Positions 20,156-31,384 of a stretch of DNA of 64,000 bases are shown here, piece by piece. How positions within the stretch are numbered: position 1 is the stretch's first letter; every line of letters begins with the position of its first letter. The position numbers were made by a program, and so were the translations under genes. Origin of the DNA: Peromyscus leucopus (lineage: Eukaryota > Chordata > Mammalia > Rodentia > Cricetidae); contig NC_051070.1 in the NCBI RefSeq assembly GCF_004664715.2, positions 44,526,456 through 44,590,455 of the forward strand, read 5' to 3'. The notes under the pieces were generated by a model. It searched no databases. It was given only the letters and a program-made list of their open reading frames with translations, and was not told the origin of the DNA.

Positions 20156-22399
20156 GTGACGTGCATTTCAACTGGATTAGATATCCATTTTGGACATTTA
20201 CCCCCAGGATCAGAGAAGCAGTTAGTAGGTCAGCTGTTATTTTAAGTTGGGGATTCTTTGATAGGTTCTCAGAAGAGACGGTTCTCCGGCGGGGTTTTCC
20301 TGAGCTGCCTTTTGTGGGAAATGAGGCAGCATTTCTTCCTTTGCCTACAGTGTTTTCAACCCTCAGCTGTGTCTCCTCCACAGCTGCAGATGTGGCGCTG
20401 CGGTCATTTACTGAGCTGAGGAGGCTTGGACTGGCTTTGCCCTCACGTCACCATTCCACGCTTTAGAAACTTGCTGTTGAACTCTCTATTGAGAAAGAGC
20501 TGGCTGCAAGGCTAAGTTCTTCTAAGTAACAAATACCCGGACTTTGAGGAATTAATTGCCTGGCTCCTGGATAGGATGCTGTTTTAAACTATCTTTAAAC
20601 AGTCAGCATCCTTTCAAAGAGTGAGAAATGTAATCCATCTTCTTCCAAAGATCACAAACTAGGCATGGGCGTTAGACCACCTTTTAGTTCAATCACCCTT
20701 GCTTGGATTCTGGAAAATGTTGCTATATAAAACTTGAAAGCTTAATGTGTAGATTGAAGTATGTGATAACGGCCAAACTGACCTTTAGCTATATATAGTG
20801 TGGTGAAGAGAACATTAGAATCGTAATCACATGTTTTTTACTTTGGTCCCAGCTTGTGACCTCGGTGTCTTTTACATTAAAAAGGAAAGTCTGAACTATG
20901 TAAAGACCCCTTTACTAAGGGTCTGTGTGTTGCCAGATCACTAGACTTATCTGTGATCCAATAGCCAGACCAGGATAAAGGTCATTAAAAGGGCATTATT
21001 TTGTTTTTGGCTGTGATGGGCCTCTGTACACTAGGCAAGAACTGATTTATAGACCCCAGCCAAGGCCATTATTTAATGTTATTGTCTCTTAAAGGCTTCC
21101 CAGCAGTATGTTCTTGTAGATACAGAATTTCATATTATCGGGCCATAAGAACTCTTGAAGTCCATTTCACTCCACTCCTTCCTTTACTAAAGGAAATAAC
21201 TGAAGCGTGAGAGGTTGTCTTTGTATTCGCGTAACATGGCAGCACTCTCTTACGCTGAAGAATTGAAACGCATTTCCCATTTTTAGTACAGTTAAAATGC
21301 CTTAGAGCTCGCAGCTCTAACACAGAACCGAGTAATTGCTGGGCTTAAGGGTTCACCTAGAGGAAAATAACAACCCAGAAATTTAGTTTCAAGGAACTTT
21401 CAAGGTCCTGGCCAACTGACAAATAGGAAAGGAACCCAAAGGGCAAGGGCTAAAAAGATTGCTCTTATTAAGGAGAGCCCCCAGGGTAGGCTAGGGACTT
21501 CTTACTTAATTGAAAAAACAGAGCTGACAACGGTGTGAAGTTCTTTGGTTGACAGCAGGAAACTTGTCATTTTAGTATCGTCTCCCTCAGACTTTTGAGG
21601 TTGAGTGTGCATTTCAGTGCAGCGAGGTTGCTCTTGCCCGCACAGCTGGCTAGGGACGCCTCCAGAGCTGAAGCGACAGCCTGTGGATCCCCTTTCCTCG
21701 GGCTCTAATCCGGGCTAGGGAGTGAGTAGCGCTTTTTCTCTCATGTGAATGTATATATATTCTTTGGTTAGTACATTGTGCACGTGGCTGAATGCATTCC
21801 TCCAGGCATTCGGGATGAGCGCTTGAGCTCAGACATTTATTTCAGCATATTGCCGTCCTGGGCTGCGTGTCCTCTCTTGTTTCTGCGCTTTCTCCACGCC
21901 CTTCCCAGCTTCCTGTTAGCCAAAGGGAATCGCTCTTTCTGAACGAAAAGTTCCCAGAGCGGAGCTGAACCTCCCGGAAAATGCTCTTCTCTTCCGTGTG
22001 TGCCGGATGGGGGTGGGCCCAAAACTAAACATCACCGTAGAGGAGGCCGAAAGGACCCGAACTCCCTGGCAGAGGCGGGAGAGGTAAGGTCCTCGGAGTG
22101 GTGCTGAGGGTCCCCGGAGATCCAGTCCATATCCCAGGCAGAGGGAACTTTTACTTAGCTGGGACAGTGCCACGAGGCCCGAGTGTGTGGAGTTTCGGGG
22201 TCCAGGAGTGCACCCCAGGGCGTAGGAGAAGCTCCATGTTCTCTTTTTCCCCCGCAGGAGCCTTCCCCTCAGTCCTGCTGTCTAGAACCAGGGGAAGAGC
22301 ATCGCCACTGCCCGACCTGCTGGTGCGCTCCTGCCCAATTCTGTCCTCTATTCCTTCTAGGCCCCCAGACCCTAGAAGGAGTAAGAGGAAGGTTGTCCG
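20156..22399 (+). other. SINE-free interval between the two promoters
   Basis: About 2.2 kb with no recognisable SINE, L1, LTR or long microsatellite, leading into the DGKH proximal promoter. CpG density begins to rise around 21,600-22,100. I see no gene. Confidence 0.6.
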
Positions 22400-22668
22400 A
22401 GCCTTATTGAGACCTCCATCCGGTGCTGGTCGTATCCTGGGTCTGCAATCCTAGAACATCCCAAGTCTGGGTGCGCAGGCGTGAAGCGCGCAGAGGAACC
22501 GGCGGTCCCCACAGGGGCGCCGTGCGGTCACCGGTCCCCTGAGCCGTGCGGCCAGGACCGCGGAAGATGGCGCCAGCTAGGCGCGGGGCTTGGACGCTCG
22601 GGCAGAGCCCAGCAGCTGACCACAGCCCCTCGGGGGCACTGTTGTATCCCCTGCAGGAACCAGAGAGG
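22400..22668 (+). promoter_or_regulatory. DGKH: DGKH proximal promoter and 5' UTR (CpG-rich)
   Basis: This GC- and CpG-rich stretch lies immediately upstream of the DGKH start and continues through the exon to about 23,000. I see no TATA box near it. A near-perfect YY1-type motif AAGATGGCGCC lies at 22,564-22,574 and carries an in-frame ATG at 22,567. Such motifs commonly mark transcription starts of TATA-less promoters, so the start may lie a few tens of bases upstream (inference). Confidence 0.7.
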
Positions 22669-22851
22669 ATGGCTGGGGCGGGCAGCCAGCACCACCCTCC
22701 GGGAGTCGCGGCAGGAGCGGCCGCTGGAGCCGGCGCGGTTTCCCCCACCGCTGCGGGACCGGGAGAGGATTCGTCCGACAGTGAAGCGGAGCAGGAGGGA
22801 CCCCAGAAGCTGATCCGCAAAGTGTCCACCTCTGGGCAGATCCGGACCAAG
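22669..22851 (+). CDS. DGKH: Diacylglycerol kinase eta, first coding exon (partial gene)
   Basis: This is the 61-codon first coding exon of diacylglycerol kinase eta, a cytosolic or membrane-recruited lipid kinase that phosphorylates diacylglycerol to phosphatidic acid. I recognised it from the family N-terminus: [12 protein letters not shown] at residues 1-12, an Ala/Gly-rich stretch at about 13-32, the acidic segment [15 protein letters not shown] at 32-46, and [14 protein letters not shown] at 48-61. The PH domain, the two C1 domains and the split catalytic domain lie in later exons that are not in this window. The exon stops after AAG at 22,851 and is followed by a strong donor, GTAAGG, so intron 1 is phase 0. 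The ATG has a good context (A at -3, G at +4). An in-frame ATG 34 codons upstream is also open (see findings). The acidic serine cluster is a plausible phosphorylation region (inference). Gene identity is very likely. Confidence 0.95.
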
Positions 22852-23099
22852 GTAAGGCTAGGTTGGGGGCCTGCAGGAGAGCTGTGGGTGGAGGGAACAC
22901 GCAGGGAGATCCCGGGAACCGGGATCCGGAGGAGGGGCGCGGGGGCGCGGCCTGTTTGGGGCGGGGCCTCGCTCCAGGGCGGGACCTGGCGCCGGGGATT
23001 CCTGCTAGGGTTTGGAGACTTCCAGGGTGTGTTCCAGAAGGCTGGGCTAGCAGTCCGAGCCAGTGGCTTGGCGGGAGCATGGGAGAAAGTTGAAGCCCC

Positions 23100-25040
23100 G
23101 CTGCGACTTCCCACTTAGGGAACTTAAAGCGAGTTTGATTTTTCCACCCTCTGAGCTGCTTGCACTGGAAGACTCGCTGAACCTGTATTGCGCCTGCCAC
23201 CTTGCATTCCTACCCACAGCAGGCTGCTGCTCCTTTCTGGGCGCCACTTGAGAAGATGGATAGGAGATCAGCAGTCAGTTTCTCTGGTGTGCTGTGCATA
23301 CAGGTTGGCTAGGCTTCTGTGTGGCAGGTTCCCACACAGAAGTTCCCACACAGTGCAGAACTCAGATTGCCCATCCATGGTGGTTCATCGCAAGTTCTCT
23401 CTTCTGGTCATGTGTGTGGTGCTTTTGTGGAGTTGTGTTGACCATCTCAAAGTTGAACTTTCATTTGACGATGAACATGCACAAGGCAGGGGCTACTGAG
23501 TATTAACGGATTTGTGTATTCTAAATTTCATCTTAGTTTCAAAGTCTTCACGCCTAGGCTGTTGTCAGTGGGGGACTTGGCGGAGGAATTTGAGTAGGGA
23601 GCCGATTAAATCATTGGATGCTCCCTTTAGTAATATATTTGTAAAAGTTAATTCTTTCTGCAGTTATTTTCATGAAAATTGGCTTCCCAAGGCTTATGGG
23701 AGTCTTACATCGAAGCAGTTTTACTGTTTGCCTGTGGATTAGAGTTTGTTTTAGTGTCGGCTGATTTCTAAAATTAAGGATGTGTGCATGTGACAGCGCT
23801 GTAAAGATACAGTTACTAAAGAGTCAAGGGTTGCGTCCGCCCCGTTTTTTTTTTCGGTTTGTTCACACATCTTGGAACTGCTTTTAATAGAGATAGTTTT
23901 TGAGTTTTACAGCATTTGCTATAGTTTAGAAATTAGAGTATTTTTCAAAGATTAAAGCTGACCAATATAGAGACTTTACTAACAACGATTTTAACATTTG
24001 AAATCTTAATTAAAAAAAAAAACAAACATGTAACTGGGTTAATGAGAAAAATGGCAGGTTTAAAAATGGCACATCATATACTTTTCTGAAATGGTTCAGA
24101 TTTCATGCATTTTGATATCAAGCTTGACTAGTAAGGTTTATGCCATTGGAAAGAAAATTTAGGGATGGTTATAAGTTGAGCTGAGTAAGTAAAGTTGAAC
24201 AATAAACTTGTTGGGAAGTACTACTAAAATTTGTAGGTTTAATGAACTTGAAATCATAGCTAAGAGTGTATGATTTAATTTTGGGATAAAGCATTTTTAG
24301 GAAGAATAAAATAAATGTAAAAAGCATATTAATTTTTTTTGTTTTCTGTTTGACTTTTTGATAAATATCTGCCATAATTATGGTTAATTATCAAGCTTTG
24401 GAATACTGCCTCTGATATTCATTCATAATAGAATATCAGAAAAATCTGCATTTTATAGTTGCTCATACGTTAATATTCATATAAAACATTTCGGATGCCG
24501 ACATCTGAGGCCAGAGCATTAAGTTGACAACACTAGTGGACCTCTGCCTCACACCCCACACCTGCAAAGCAGACCGGACCGTGCGCTGTGAACCTCTTTA
24601 CTGTGGCTCTTATTATCACTTACACTGCTTCTGAGGGGGGATTTGAGGTCAGTGGGGGACTTAGTACAAGTAGAATTGACTAAAGGGAACCATGGGTATT
24701 ACCCAGCCAGGAAGACAGGCAGCCTTAGCAAAATATTTCCTCATCTTCTCCACAGGGGTGTGAGATGGGAGAGGCTGGAGGAGAGGTTCGAGCCCCAGAT
24801 CCAGCTCAAAGCTTAGTTGTTCTTGAGACAGTACTAACAGTTCTTGCTCATATGTCTTGAATGTGCATAAAAAACACTAAGTATGATGGGTAAGGGTGAC
24901 TAATAGTGCCTTTAGTTCTCACCCTTATACACATAGCCATGCTTACATAGGGATGTGTCAGTATGCTCCTGGTTGAGTGTTTATGTGTAGGTAGACATGG
25001 CCTAGAGTGGATTGAGTTTGTTGTTCATAGAAATTGAAGA
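23100..25040 (+). other. Unique 5' part of DGKH intron 1
   Basis: No recognisable SINE or microsatellite; AT-rich after 23,500. Position just inside intron 1 makes regulatory elements plausible, but none can be named. Confidence 0.5.
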
Positions 25041-25044
25041 TATT

Positions 25045-25690
25045 TCAGGGCTGGGAGGCGGCTCAGTCTGTGAAGTGCTTGTTGTAGAAGCAGAGGACCT
25101 GAGTGGGATCCCCACTACCCTGGTGTCTTTGTTACCGCTCTGTTGCTCTGATAAAATACTGTGACCAAGACAGCTTACAGAAGCTCGCTCGTTTGGGCTT
25201 TTAGTTCCAGAGGTGTAAGAGATGATCGTGGTGGGGAGGCAAGGCAGCCAGGGACAGGCATGACAGCAGAAACAGGAGTCAGTTACACGTTGAAGTGAAA
25301 GCATGAAGCGGAGAGAGCGAATTGGAAGTGATGTGAAGCTTTAAACTCCCAAACCCTGCCCCCAGTGACGTACTTCCTCCAGAAAGGCCAAACCTCCGAA
25401 ACCTCTTCAAACAAAACCTTGGACTGGACCGAGTGTTTAAGTTCGGCAGACTGGGGGATGTTCTCATGTAGACCTCTACACCATGTTTGAAAAAGCCAGG
25501 TGCTGGAGAGGCATAGTTAGCAGCAGGATCTTTGGGGCTTACTGGCCGAGCCAGTCAAGGCCAATCAAGTTCCAGGTTCGGGGAGCAGCCTGGTCTCAAA
25601 AATTAAAGAGCAAAGTGATTAAAGAAGACATCTGACCTTGACCTCTTCACATGTGCGCACATGCACACAAATGTCTTTCCATGTATGACT
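25045..25690 (+). mobile_element. Composite B2/B3-like SINE split by a rodent repeat
   Basis: Head GGGCTGGGAGGCGGCTCAGTC...GAGGACCTGAGTGGG at 25,045-25,130. Body GGGGCTTACTGGCCGAGCCAGTCAAGGCC...ATGTGCGCACATGCACAC at 25,490-25,690. Confidence 0.6.
25133..25475 (-). mobile_element. Abundant rodent repeat inserted in a composite SINE
   Basis: TTACCGCTCTGTTGCTCTGATAAAATACTGTGACCAAGAC...GCCCCCAGTGACGTACTTCCTCCAG...GGGGGATGTTCTCATG is a familiar rodent repeat. It separates the two halves of a B2/B3-like composite SINE at 25,045-25,130 and 25,490-25,690. Confidence 0.6.
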
Positions 25691-25822
25691 GCATAGTTAT
25701 TAAATACTTGTACTCTGAGTATTGTCATTGAGACACAGCTAACACGAACCTCTGTTCTCGTTAAGATCCTCAGGGACATGAGGCTGTTTGGCAGGCAGTT
25801 GAGGGTGAGGAACAGCAGTTTG

Positions 25823-26045
25823 GGCTGGGGAAATAGCTCATTGGTAGAGTGCCTACAGCGTGCTTAAAGCTCTGGGTTCAGTTCCCAGCACTGCATAGAA
25901 ACAGGGTGTGTCAGCGCACACCAGTAATTCTAGCCTCCAGAGGTAGAGGCAGGGAGATCAGGAGTTCAAGGTCATCCTCATTTACATAGGGAGTTCCAGG
26001 CTGGCCCGGACTACCTGAGACCCTGTCTCAAAAATCTAACAAACA
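25823..26045 (+). mobile_element. B4 (ID-B1 fusion) SINE
   Basis: The ID head GGGCTGGGGAAATAGCTCATTGGTAGAGTGCC joins a B1 body CACACCAGTAATTCTAGCC...CTGAGACCCTGTCTCAAAAATC. Confidence 0.82.
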
Positions 26046-26199
26046 AAAAAGCTGAAGTTTAAGTAATTAGCCTTATTTGAAGTGTCCTTATTCTAAATAC
26101 TTTTTAATATTTTAAGTGATTTGCTTATTAAAATGGACATTAAGTTACTTGAGACATTTGAAAAGTATCTAGACATTCCTTAATTCAAAGAGTCATACA

Positions 26200-26312
26200 A
26201 GCTGGCAATGGGTGTGCTAATTACAGTACTCAGGAGGCTGAGGCAAGAGAGTGGTGAATTTGACTGTAGCTTGGCATACATTGTAAGACCCCGTCTCCAA
26301 ACAACAACAATA
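26200..26312 (+). mobile_element. Degenerate B1-like SINE
   Basis: ACAGTACTCAGGAGGCTGAGGCAAGAG...CATTGTAAGACCCCGTCTCCAAAC. Confidence 0.6.
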
Positions 26313-26324
26313 CATGTATCTAGT

Positions 26325-26584
26325 CAGACATACTAACAGTGCAAGAGACTGTACAGTGATGGAAGACGATACAGTGATGGAGACATATTAACAATACAAG
26401 AGACTCTACAGTGATGGGAGATGATACCGTGATGGAGACATATTAATAATACAAGAGACTCTACAGTGATGGGAGGTGATACAGTGATGGAGACATATTA
26501 ACAATACAAGAGACTCAACAGTGATGGGAGATGATACAGTGATCAAGACATATTAACAATATAAGAGACTATACAGTGATGGGG
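26325..26584. repeat. 55-bp minisatellite, about 4.7 copies
   Basis: The phrase AGAGACT recurs at 26,344, 26,399, 26,454, 26,509 and 26,564, giving an exact 55-bp period. The unit contains CTACAGTGATGGGAGATGAT and GGAGACATATTAACAATACA. Copies differ by a few substitutions. Confidence 0.95.
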
Positions 26585-26794
26585 TCATAGCCATGAGAAG
26601 TAAATGCCATTTCATCATCGACCTCTGGTTTCTCTCTCAGAGGCAGTCACAGGTGACATTTTCTTGGGATGCTTCCGGAAAATTTCTATACACTTACAAG
26701 CGTTGCACATTATATATGTACAACATACATGTAAGGATATATAAGTATATATTCTGTATATAAATATGGTAATGCATGTATACATTTCTTTAAC

Positions 26795-26905
26795 TGTCAT
26801 GGCATACACCTTTTAATCCCAGCACTGGGAAGTTGAAGTGTGAAGATTGTCTCAAGATCAAGGCTTGTGTAGCATAGTGAGACCCTCTCAAAAAGTAAAT
26901 ACATA
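26795..26905 (+). mobile_element. Degenerate B1
   Basis: GTCATGGCATACACCTTTTAATCCCAGCACTGGG...GTGAGACCCTCTCAAAAAG. Confidence 0.6.
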
Positions 26906-27417
26906 GCAAATATCACTATTTTAATATACATAGATATCCATACATATAAGTATATTGTATATAAGTGTATATACTGCACATATAAATATATACCTATTTC
27001 TAAAATCTGCTACTGGGATTATTCTACAGTGGCCTTCTGCATATTTCCTTCATTCTTTTTAGTGATGGTAGGTCGTTCAGTTGAGCTGTATGAAATGCTC
27101 TCAGCAGTTCAAAATTGGCAAAGTGTAGGAAGTTTCATTTGGCTGAACCTAGCGTTGGTATGTGATCATTGTGATCATGTAATTAATCAGCTTTTTGTGG
27201 AAGGCAATGGGTGGTTTTGGGACAGCATGCTAATCTAAGCTTTTTTGTTTTTGTAGCAGATATGCTGACTTTTGGTATAAAGACGTGTGTGTGTGGGTGG
27301 GGGTGGGCGCTGAAGATGGAATCAAGAACCTCACATGCTAGCCGTTCGCCCTGCCCCAGCCCAAGAGTAAGAATGTTCTTTAAAGGTGAATGTGGTTTAA
27401 CAGTGGTCTCCTGTCTT

Positions 27418-27488
27418 GCGAACAAAAAACACATCCAACAGGGGAGGCCTCCTCGCCTCCCCCTGTTGGATGTGTGTTTTTTGTTCGC
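27418..27488 (+). other. Near-perfect inverted repeat (hairpin)
   Basis: Left arm 27,418-27,448 (GCGAACAAAAAACACATCC...GGAGGC), loop CTCCTC, right arm 27,455-27,488. The right arm is the reverse complement of the left except for an extra CA-type dinucleotide and one extra G. It forms a stem of about 31 bp with a 6-nt loop. It does not look like any SINE or TIR I know. Confidence 0.93.
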
Positions 27489-28357
27489 TTTTTGTTTCCC
27501 ATTTTCCTCCTGGGGTTCTTAGTACATCTTTTGTCCTCTTTGCTATTTTCACTTGGATCTTGTCTCCCGTCAGCTGAGTAGGACTTCAGATAGTTAGTTT
27601 AGGCTCCCATGTGCTAAACAGGTAATTGTGTATCCAACTTAATTTCCCCAGGGCAAAAAACTCTGCAGGAGTGAAAGTGATGTTGGGATAAAAAAAAGGC
27701 GGATGGGAGCAGTACGGTTCTTCTCTGGTTTCTTCTGCTGCCTCTTTACCCGTCCACAGTGTTCCCTGTGGGGTGGAGTCTCCATTTAGACTTGGTGCTG
27801 TAGAGCGTTTCACAGGCATTTCGTAGGTGCCCACAATGACGGTCTGAAACGACATTAACATAAACTCTGAGCAGTTAGCTTTTGACCATGAAGAAGAACG
27901 TGTGGGCCTTTTGTTGGTGTTGGAGTGCAGTAACCTTGGATTTTCGCATCAATGGTCAGAGGTTGCTTGCTCAGCTTGCAGGCTAACATGGTCCACTGTC
28001 ATTCAGTGGTGCCAGCGGATGAGAACAGTCCCAAAGACTTTCAGCCATTGAATTATATCGGCCAAGGTCAGGAAGCTTTGTGTGTCAAAAATACCTCCTG
28101 ATTAGGTAACTGGGTTCTCATTTTGTTTGACATTTATATGTATCCATATATTAATTCCAATGGCTATAAGTTATTTTCTAAATTTGGCAAAAAGTACCTC
28201 CGTACAGAATACGGTCAGCTGATGAGTACCATGGTTTTAATTTATCATGAAAGCTATCACAAATAAACTTTTTTAGGGTGGCTTTATGGTGAGGTGATGT
28301 GGATTTTTCTTTTGCTTTGCTTTATGAGATATAATTTCTGCAGTTAAAACATTATTG

Positions 28358-28502
28358 TCTGATGTGGTGCATGCCTTTAATCGCAGTACTTGGAAGGCAG
28401 AGGCAGGTGGATCTCTGTGAGTTTGAGGCCAGCCTGGTCTGAGTGAGTTCCAGGCTAGCCAGGGCTACACAGAGAAACCCTGTCTCAAAAACAAAAAAAA
28501 CA
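28358..28502 (+). mobile_element. B1 SINE
   Basis: TGATGTGGTGCATGCCTTTAATCGCAG...GTGAGTTTGAGGCCAGCCTGGTC...CACAGAGAAACCCTGTCTCAAAAAC. Confidence 0.88.
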
Positions 28503-28889
28503 CTCTACCACCAAAAATTATTATTATTTTAACCATGATTTCTAGGTGGAGGAGACCAGGGGACACTTGTTCACTGTTTCTCAAATTGCAAGTGGCAGTG
28601 TCTTGGGAGGTCATGGTGGTTTCTCTTCAGTATTTAAAATAGAAACAATAAACCAGAGGATATCATTAAAAATCCTTAGCCCCTGCTCTGTGTGGAAACA
28701 TTGGAATCAAGTAAAGATCCAAATAAGATGGAGAGAGAGAAGTGGGAAGAGTACCACAGACAGGTTGGAGGCAAAGAGGAACAGCTGCATTGTGAACATC
28801 TGGGACAGAACTCTGCCTACTGTTCTAACAATCAAAGCACTAAAGATGTTAAGTTTTGGGCTCTTAGGACTCCCTCAGAATTACTCAGC

Positions 28890-29105
28890 TCTGAGAATGA
28901 TGGACCAGGGAGGGGGCGGGAGAGGCTGGAGTGACATTGGTCAGCGGGTACAAAATTTCAGTCAGACTGATTGGGTAAGGTCTGGACCATAGAATAAGTT
29001 CTATTGTAACTATCATTATATATTGTTATATTATAGTGAATAACAGTTATCTGTTGAAATTTGCTATAAGTAAGAGAAAGTTTAAATGTTCACACTAAAA
29101 AAATG
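28890..29105 (+). mobile_element. Ancient LINE-1 3' end
   Basis: GGTCAGCGGGTACAAAATTTCAGTC...AATAAGTTCTATTGTAAC...TTAAATGTTCACACTAAAAAAA follows the order of mammalian L1M 3' UTRs. It is strongly diverged and the left boundary is uncertain. Confidence 0.6.
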
Positions 29106-29238
29106 CAGAGTTTATGATAAGAAGCCTAATTCAATCATTTCACTCTGTTGTGCATATGACATATCATATCATTTAACATAAATATATGCTTTTTTTTTGT
29201 GGTGTTGGGGATTGAACCTAGGGCCTTGAGCATGCTAG

Positions 29239-29835
29239 GTATCCTAGTTAGTGTTCCTACTGCTGTGATGAAACACTATGATTGAAAGCAGGTTGGGTAA
29301 GAAAAGGTTTATCTGGCTTATGCTTCTACATCCATAGTCCATCACTGAAGGAAGTCAGGACAGGAACTCAAGCAGGGCAGGAACCTGGAGGCAGAAGCCG
29401 ATGCAGAGGCCATGGAGGGGTGCTGCCCACTGACTTGCTCTCCATGGTTGGCTCAGCCTGTAGAATCCAGGACCACCAGCCCAGGGATGGCTTCACCCAC
29501 AATGGGCTAGGCCCCTCCCACATCAATCACTAATTAAGAAAATGCTCTACAGGCTTGTCTAGGACCCATTTTTTTTTTTTCTGGTTTTTCGAGACAGGGT
29601 TTCTCTGTGTAGCTTTGCCCCTTTCCTGGGACTCATTTGGTAGCCCAGGCTGGCCTTGAACTCACAGAGATCCACCTGCCTCTGCCTCCCGAGTGCTGGA
29701 ATTAAAGGCGTATGCCACCACCGCCTGGCTAGGACCCATTCTTATGGAGGCATTTTTTCATTTGGGGCTCCCTCCTCTAAAGTGACCCTAGTGTGCATCA
29801 GGCTGACGTAAAATTAGCCAGCACACTAGGTAATT
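29239..29835 (-). mobile_element. Abundant rodent repeat, split by a B1
   Basis: TAGTTAGTGTTCCTACTGCTGTGATGAAACAC...CATGGAGGGGTGCTGCC...GGCTGACGTAAAATTAGCCAGCAC is the reverse-orientation version of the 2.7-kb repeat. A B1 (29,571-29,730) interrupts it with duplicated AGGACCCATT. Confidence 0.75.
29571..29730 (-). mobile_element. B1 SINE with target duplication
   Basis: T run, TTTTTCGAGACAGGGTTTCTCTGTG...ATGCCACCACCGCCTGGC. AGGACCCATT is duplicated at 29,561-29,570 and 29,731-29,740. Confidence 0.92.
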
Positions 29836-29874
29836 ACTTGCCCACTGAGGTAGGCTCATAGCTACTGGTCCTTG

Positions 29875-30000
29875 CTTTTTTTTAAGTTTTGTTGGCGATA
29901 GGGTTTTCCTAAATTGTCCAGGCTGATCTCCATCTTGTCGGTCTCCAGTCTCAGCCTCCAAAGTAGTTTGGGATTAGAGTCATGAGCTACCATGATCATC
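29875..30000 (-). mobile_element. Degenerate B1
   Basis: GATAGGGTTTTCCTAAATTGTCCAGGCTGATC...GGGATTAGAGTCATGAGCTACC. Confidence 0.6.
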
Positions 30001-30009
30001 TTATAGTTT

Positions 30010-30300
30010 TAGTATAATATTTTATTAATTCTTTGAGAATTTCATACAGTGCATTTTGATCATATTCACTCCATCCTTCCCCTTATCTGTCACCAGATCC
30101 AGTACTCCTCATCCTTCCACGCCTTCCACCTCTATCTCCCCCTCCTCCTCCACAATCTCCTGTGTCTAGTTTGTGCTACGCATTTACTCAAATATGATGG
30201 GCCGTCCATAGGAGTAAGCTAACCCTACCAGGGGCCACCCCCTTCAACTCACTTTCCCTTCCACAGAAGGCATCAACTTACAATTTTTGTCAGCAATACC
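30010..30300 (-). mobile_element. LINE-1 3' fragment, antisense
   Basis: TTATTAATTCTTTGAGAATTTC...TTTTGATCATATTC and the following C/T-rich and TCTAGTTTGTG phrases resemble rodent L1 3' UTR in reverse orientation. Confidence 0.55.
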
Positions 30301-30488
30301 ATAGTGAAGAAAAAGGACAACAAAGACAAACCAATCAATCCACCCCAGCCCAGTAGTGGACTCTGCCACTCAAGTGTGAAATGGTGTTGATGGTACTGAA
30401 GTGAGTGAGTGAGTCTGTACTCCAATAAAACTTCATGTAAGGATCTGGAATTGGAAAATTTAACGTTTTCAGGTTTAAAAATACTCCT

Positions 30489-30489
<1 letters not shown>

Positions 30490-30529
<40 letters not shown>
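30490..30529. repeat. (CA)n microsatellite
   Basis: About 20 CA units. Confidence 0.95.
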
Positions 30530-31384
30530 AACCTGTTTAAATATGTAAAAGCCTTTCTCACTTGTTGGCTGTGTGAAATCAAGTGGCAGCAGGATGTGGT
30601 GGATGGCCTGGCCTGGGGCTGTTGCTGTCTAAGGCTGGCCTCTACCATAGACGATGGAGATGGTGGTGTTTGGCTTCCAAAGCGATGCAGAATTAAAGCA
30701 TTGCTAAATATCAGCATCTAACGCACCAAATAAAGCTAAATTTCAATCCATTTGAAAAAAAAAATCTCATCTTTGTAGAACATTTTATTTTTAGCTTGGT
30801 TTGCGTCTTTGCTTCCATTTTAATGTGAACTAAATATAGCCTGGAAACTCTGACTCCTGATACAGTAATATATAGTATAACAGCGCTCTTTCCATTTTGA
30901 TTACGAGTAGAACATGATAGCCCATTATTAAAGATAAAACACACAAATAACCTTTACATAAAGTTTAAGATGTGTTGCTTCAACGTATCTAAATTTAGAA
31001 CTCTTTCTCTTAGTTGAAGGTTGTGTGTTTGCTGTTAGGGTGGGCAGGATGGAGGGCTAGGAAAGTGCTGGGCTCCCTTTGGCGTAGCTGATATTGGATT
31101 TGTTACACTTCACTTACTTAGGAACTGTGTTCATAAGGGAAGGTTTTAATTAAAGAGAGTTTGTTTTATATCTAAGAATAGACTTTGAAAAAAACCATAA
31201 TGCGTTAGTACATTACAGTTGCCCTTGACAAATGTGGTTTCACTCTGTGACTTTTTAGCCATTTGGAGACATATTTATATTCGGTCATATGGCTTAAGAT
31301 GGCCAATAGTTGTTATTGGTCGCAGCTTTAATTTAGAATTAAATGTACTCTTTTTTTTTTTTTCCAATTTTGCACAGTTTTTTC

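Noticed and set aside
22546..22668. Use of the GTG at 22,546 as DGKH start
   Set aside because: Non-AUG initiation there has no support. The ATG at 22,669 matches the family start, and 22,567 is the only upstream ATG worth testing.
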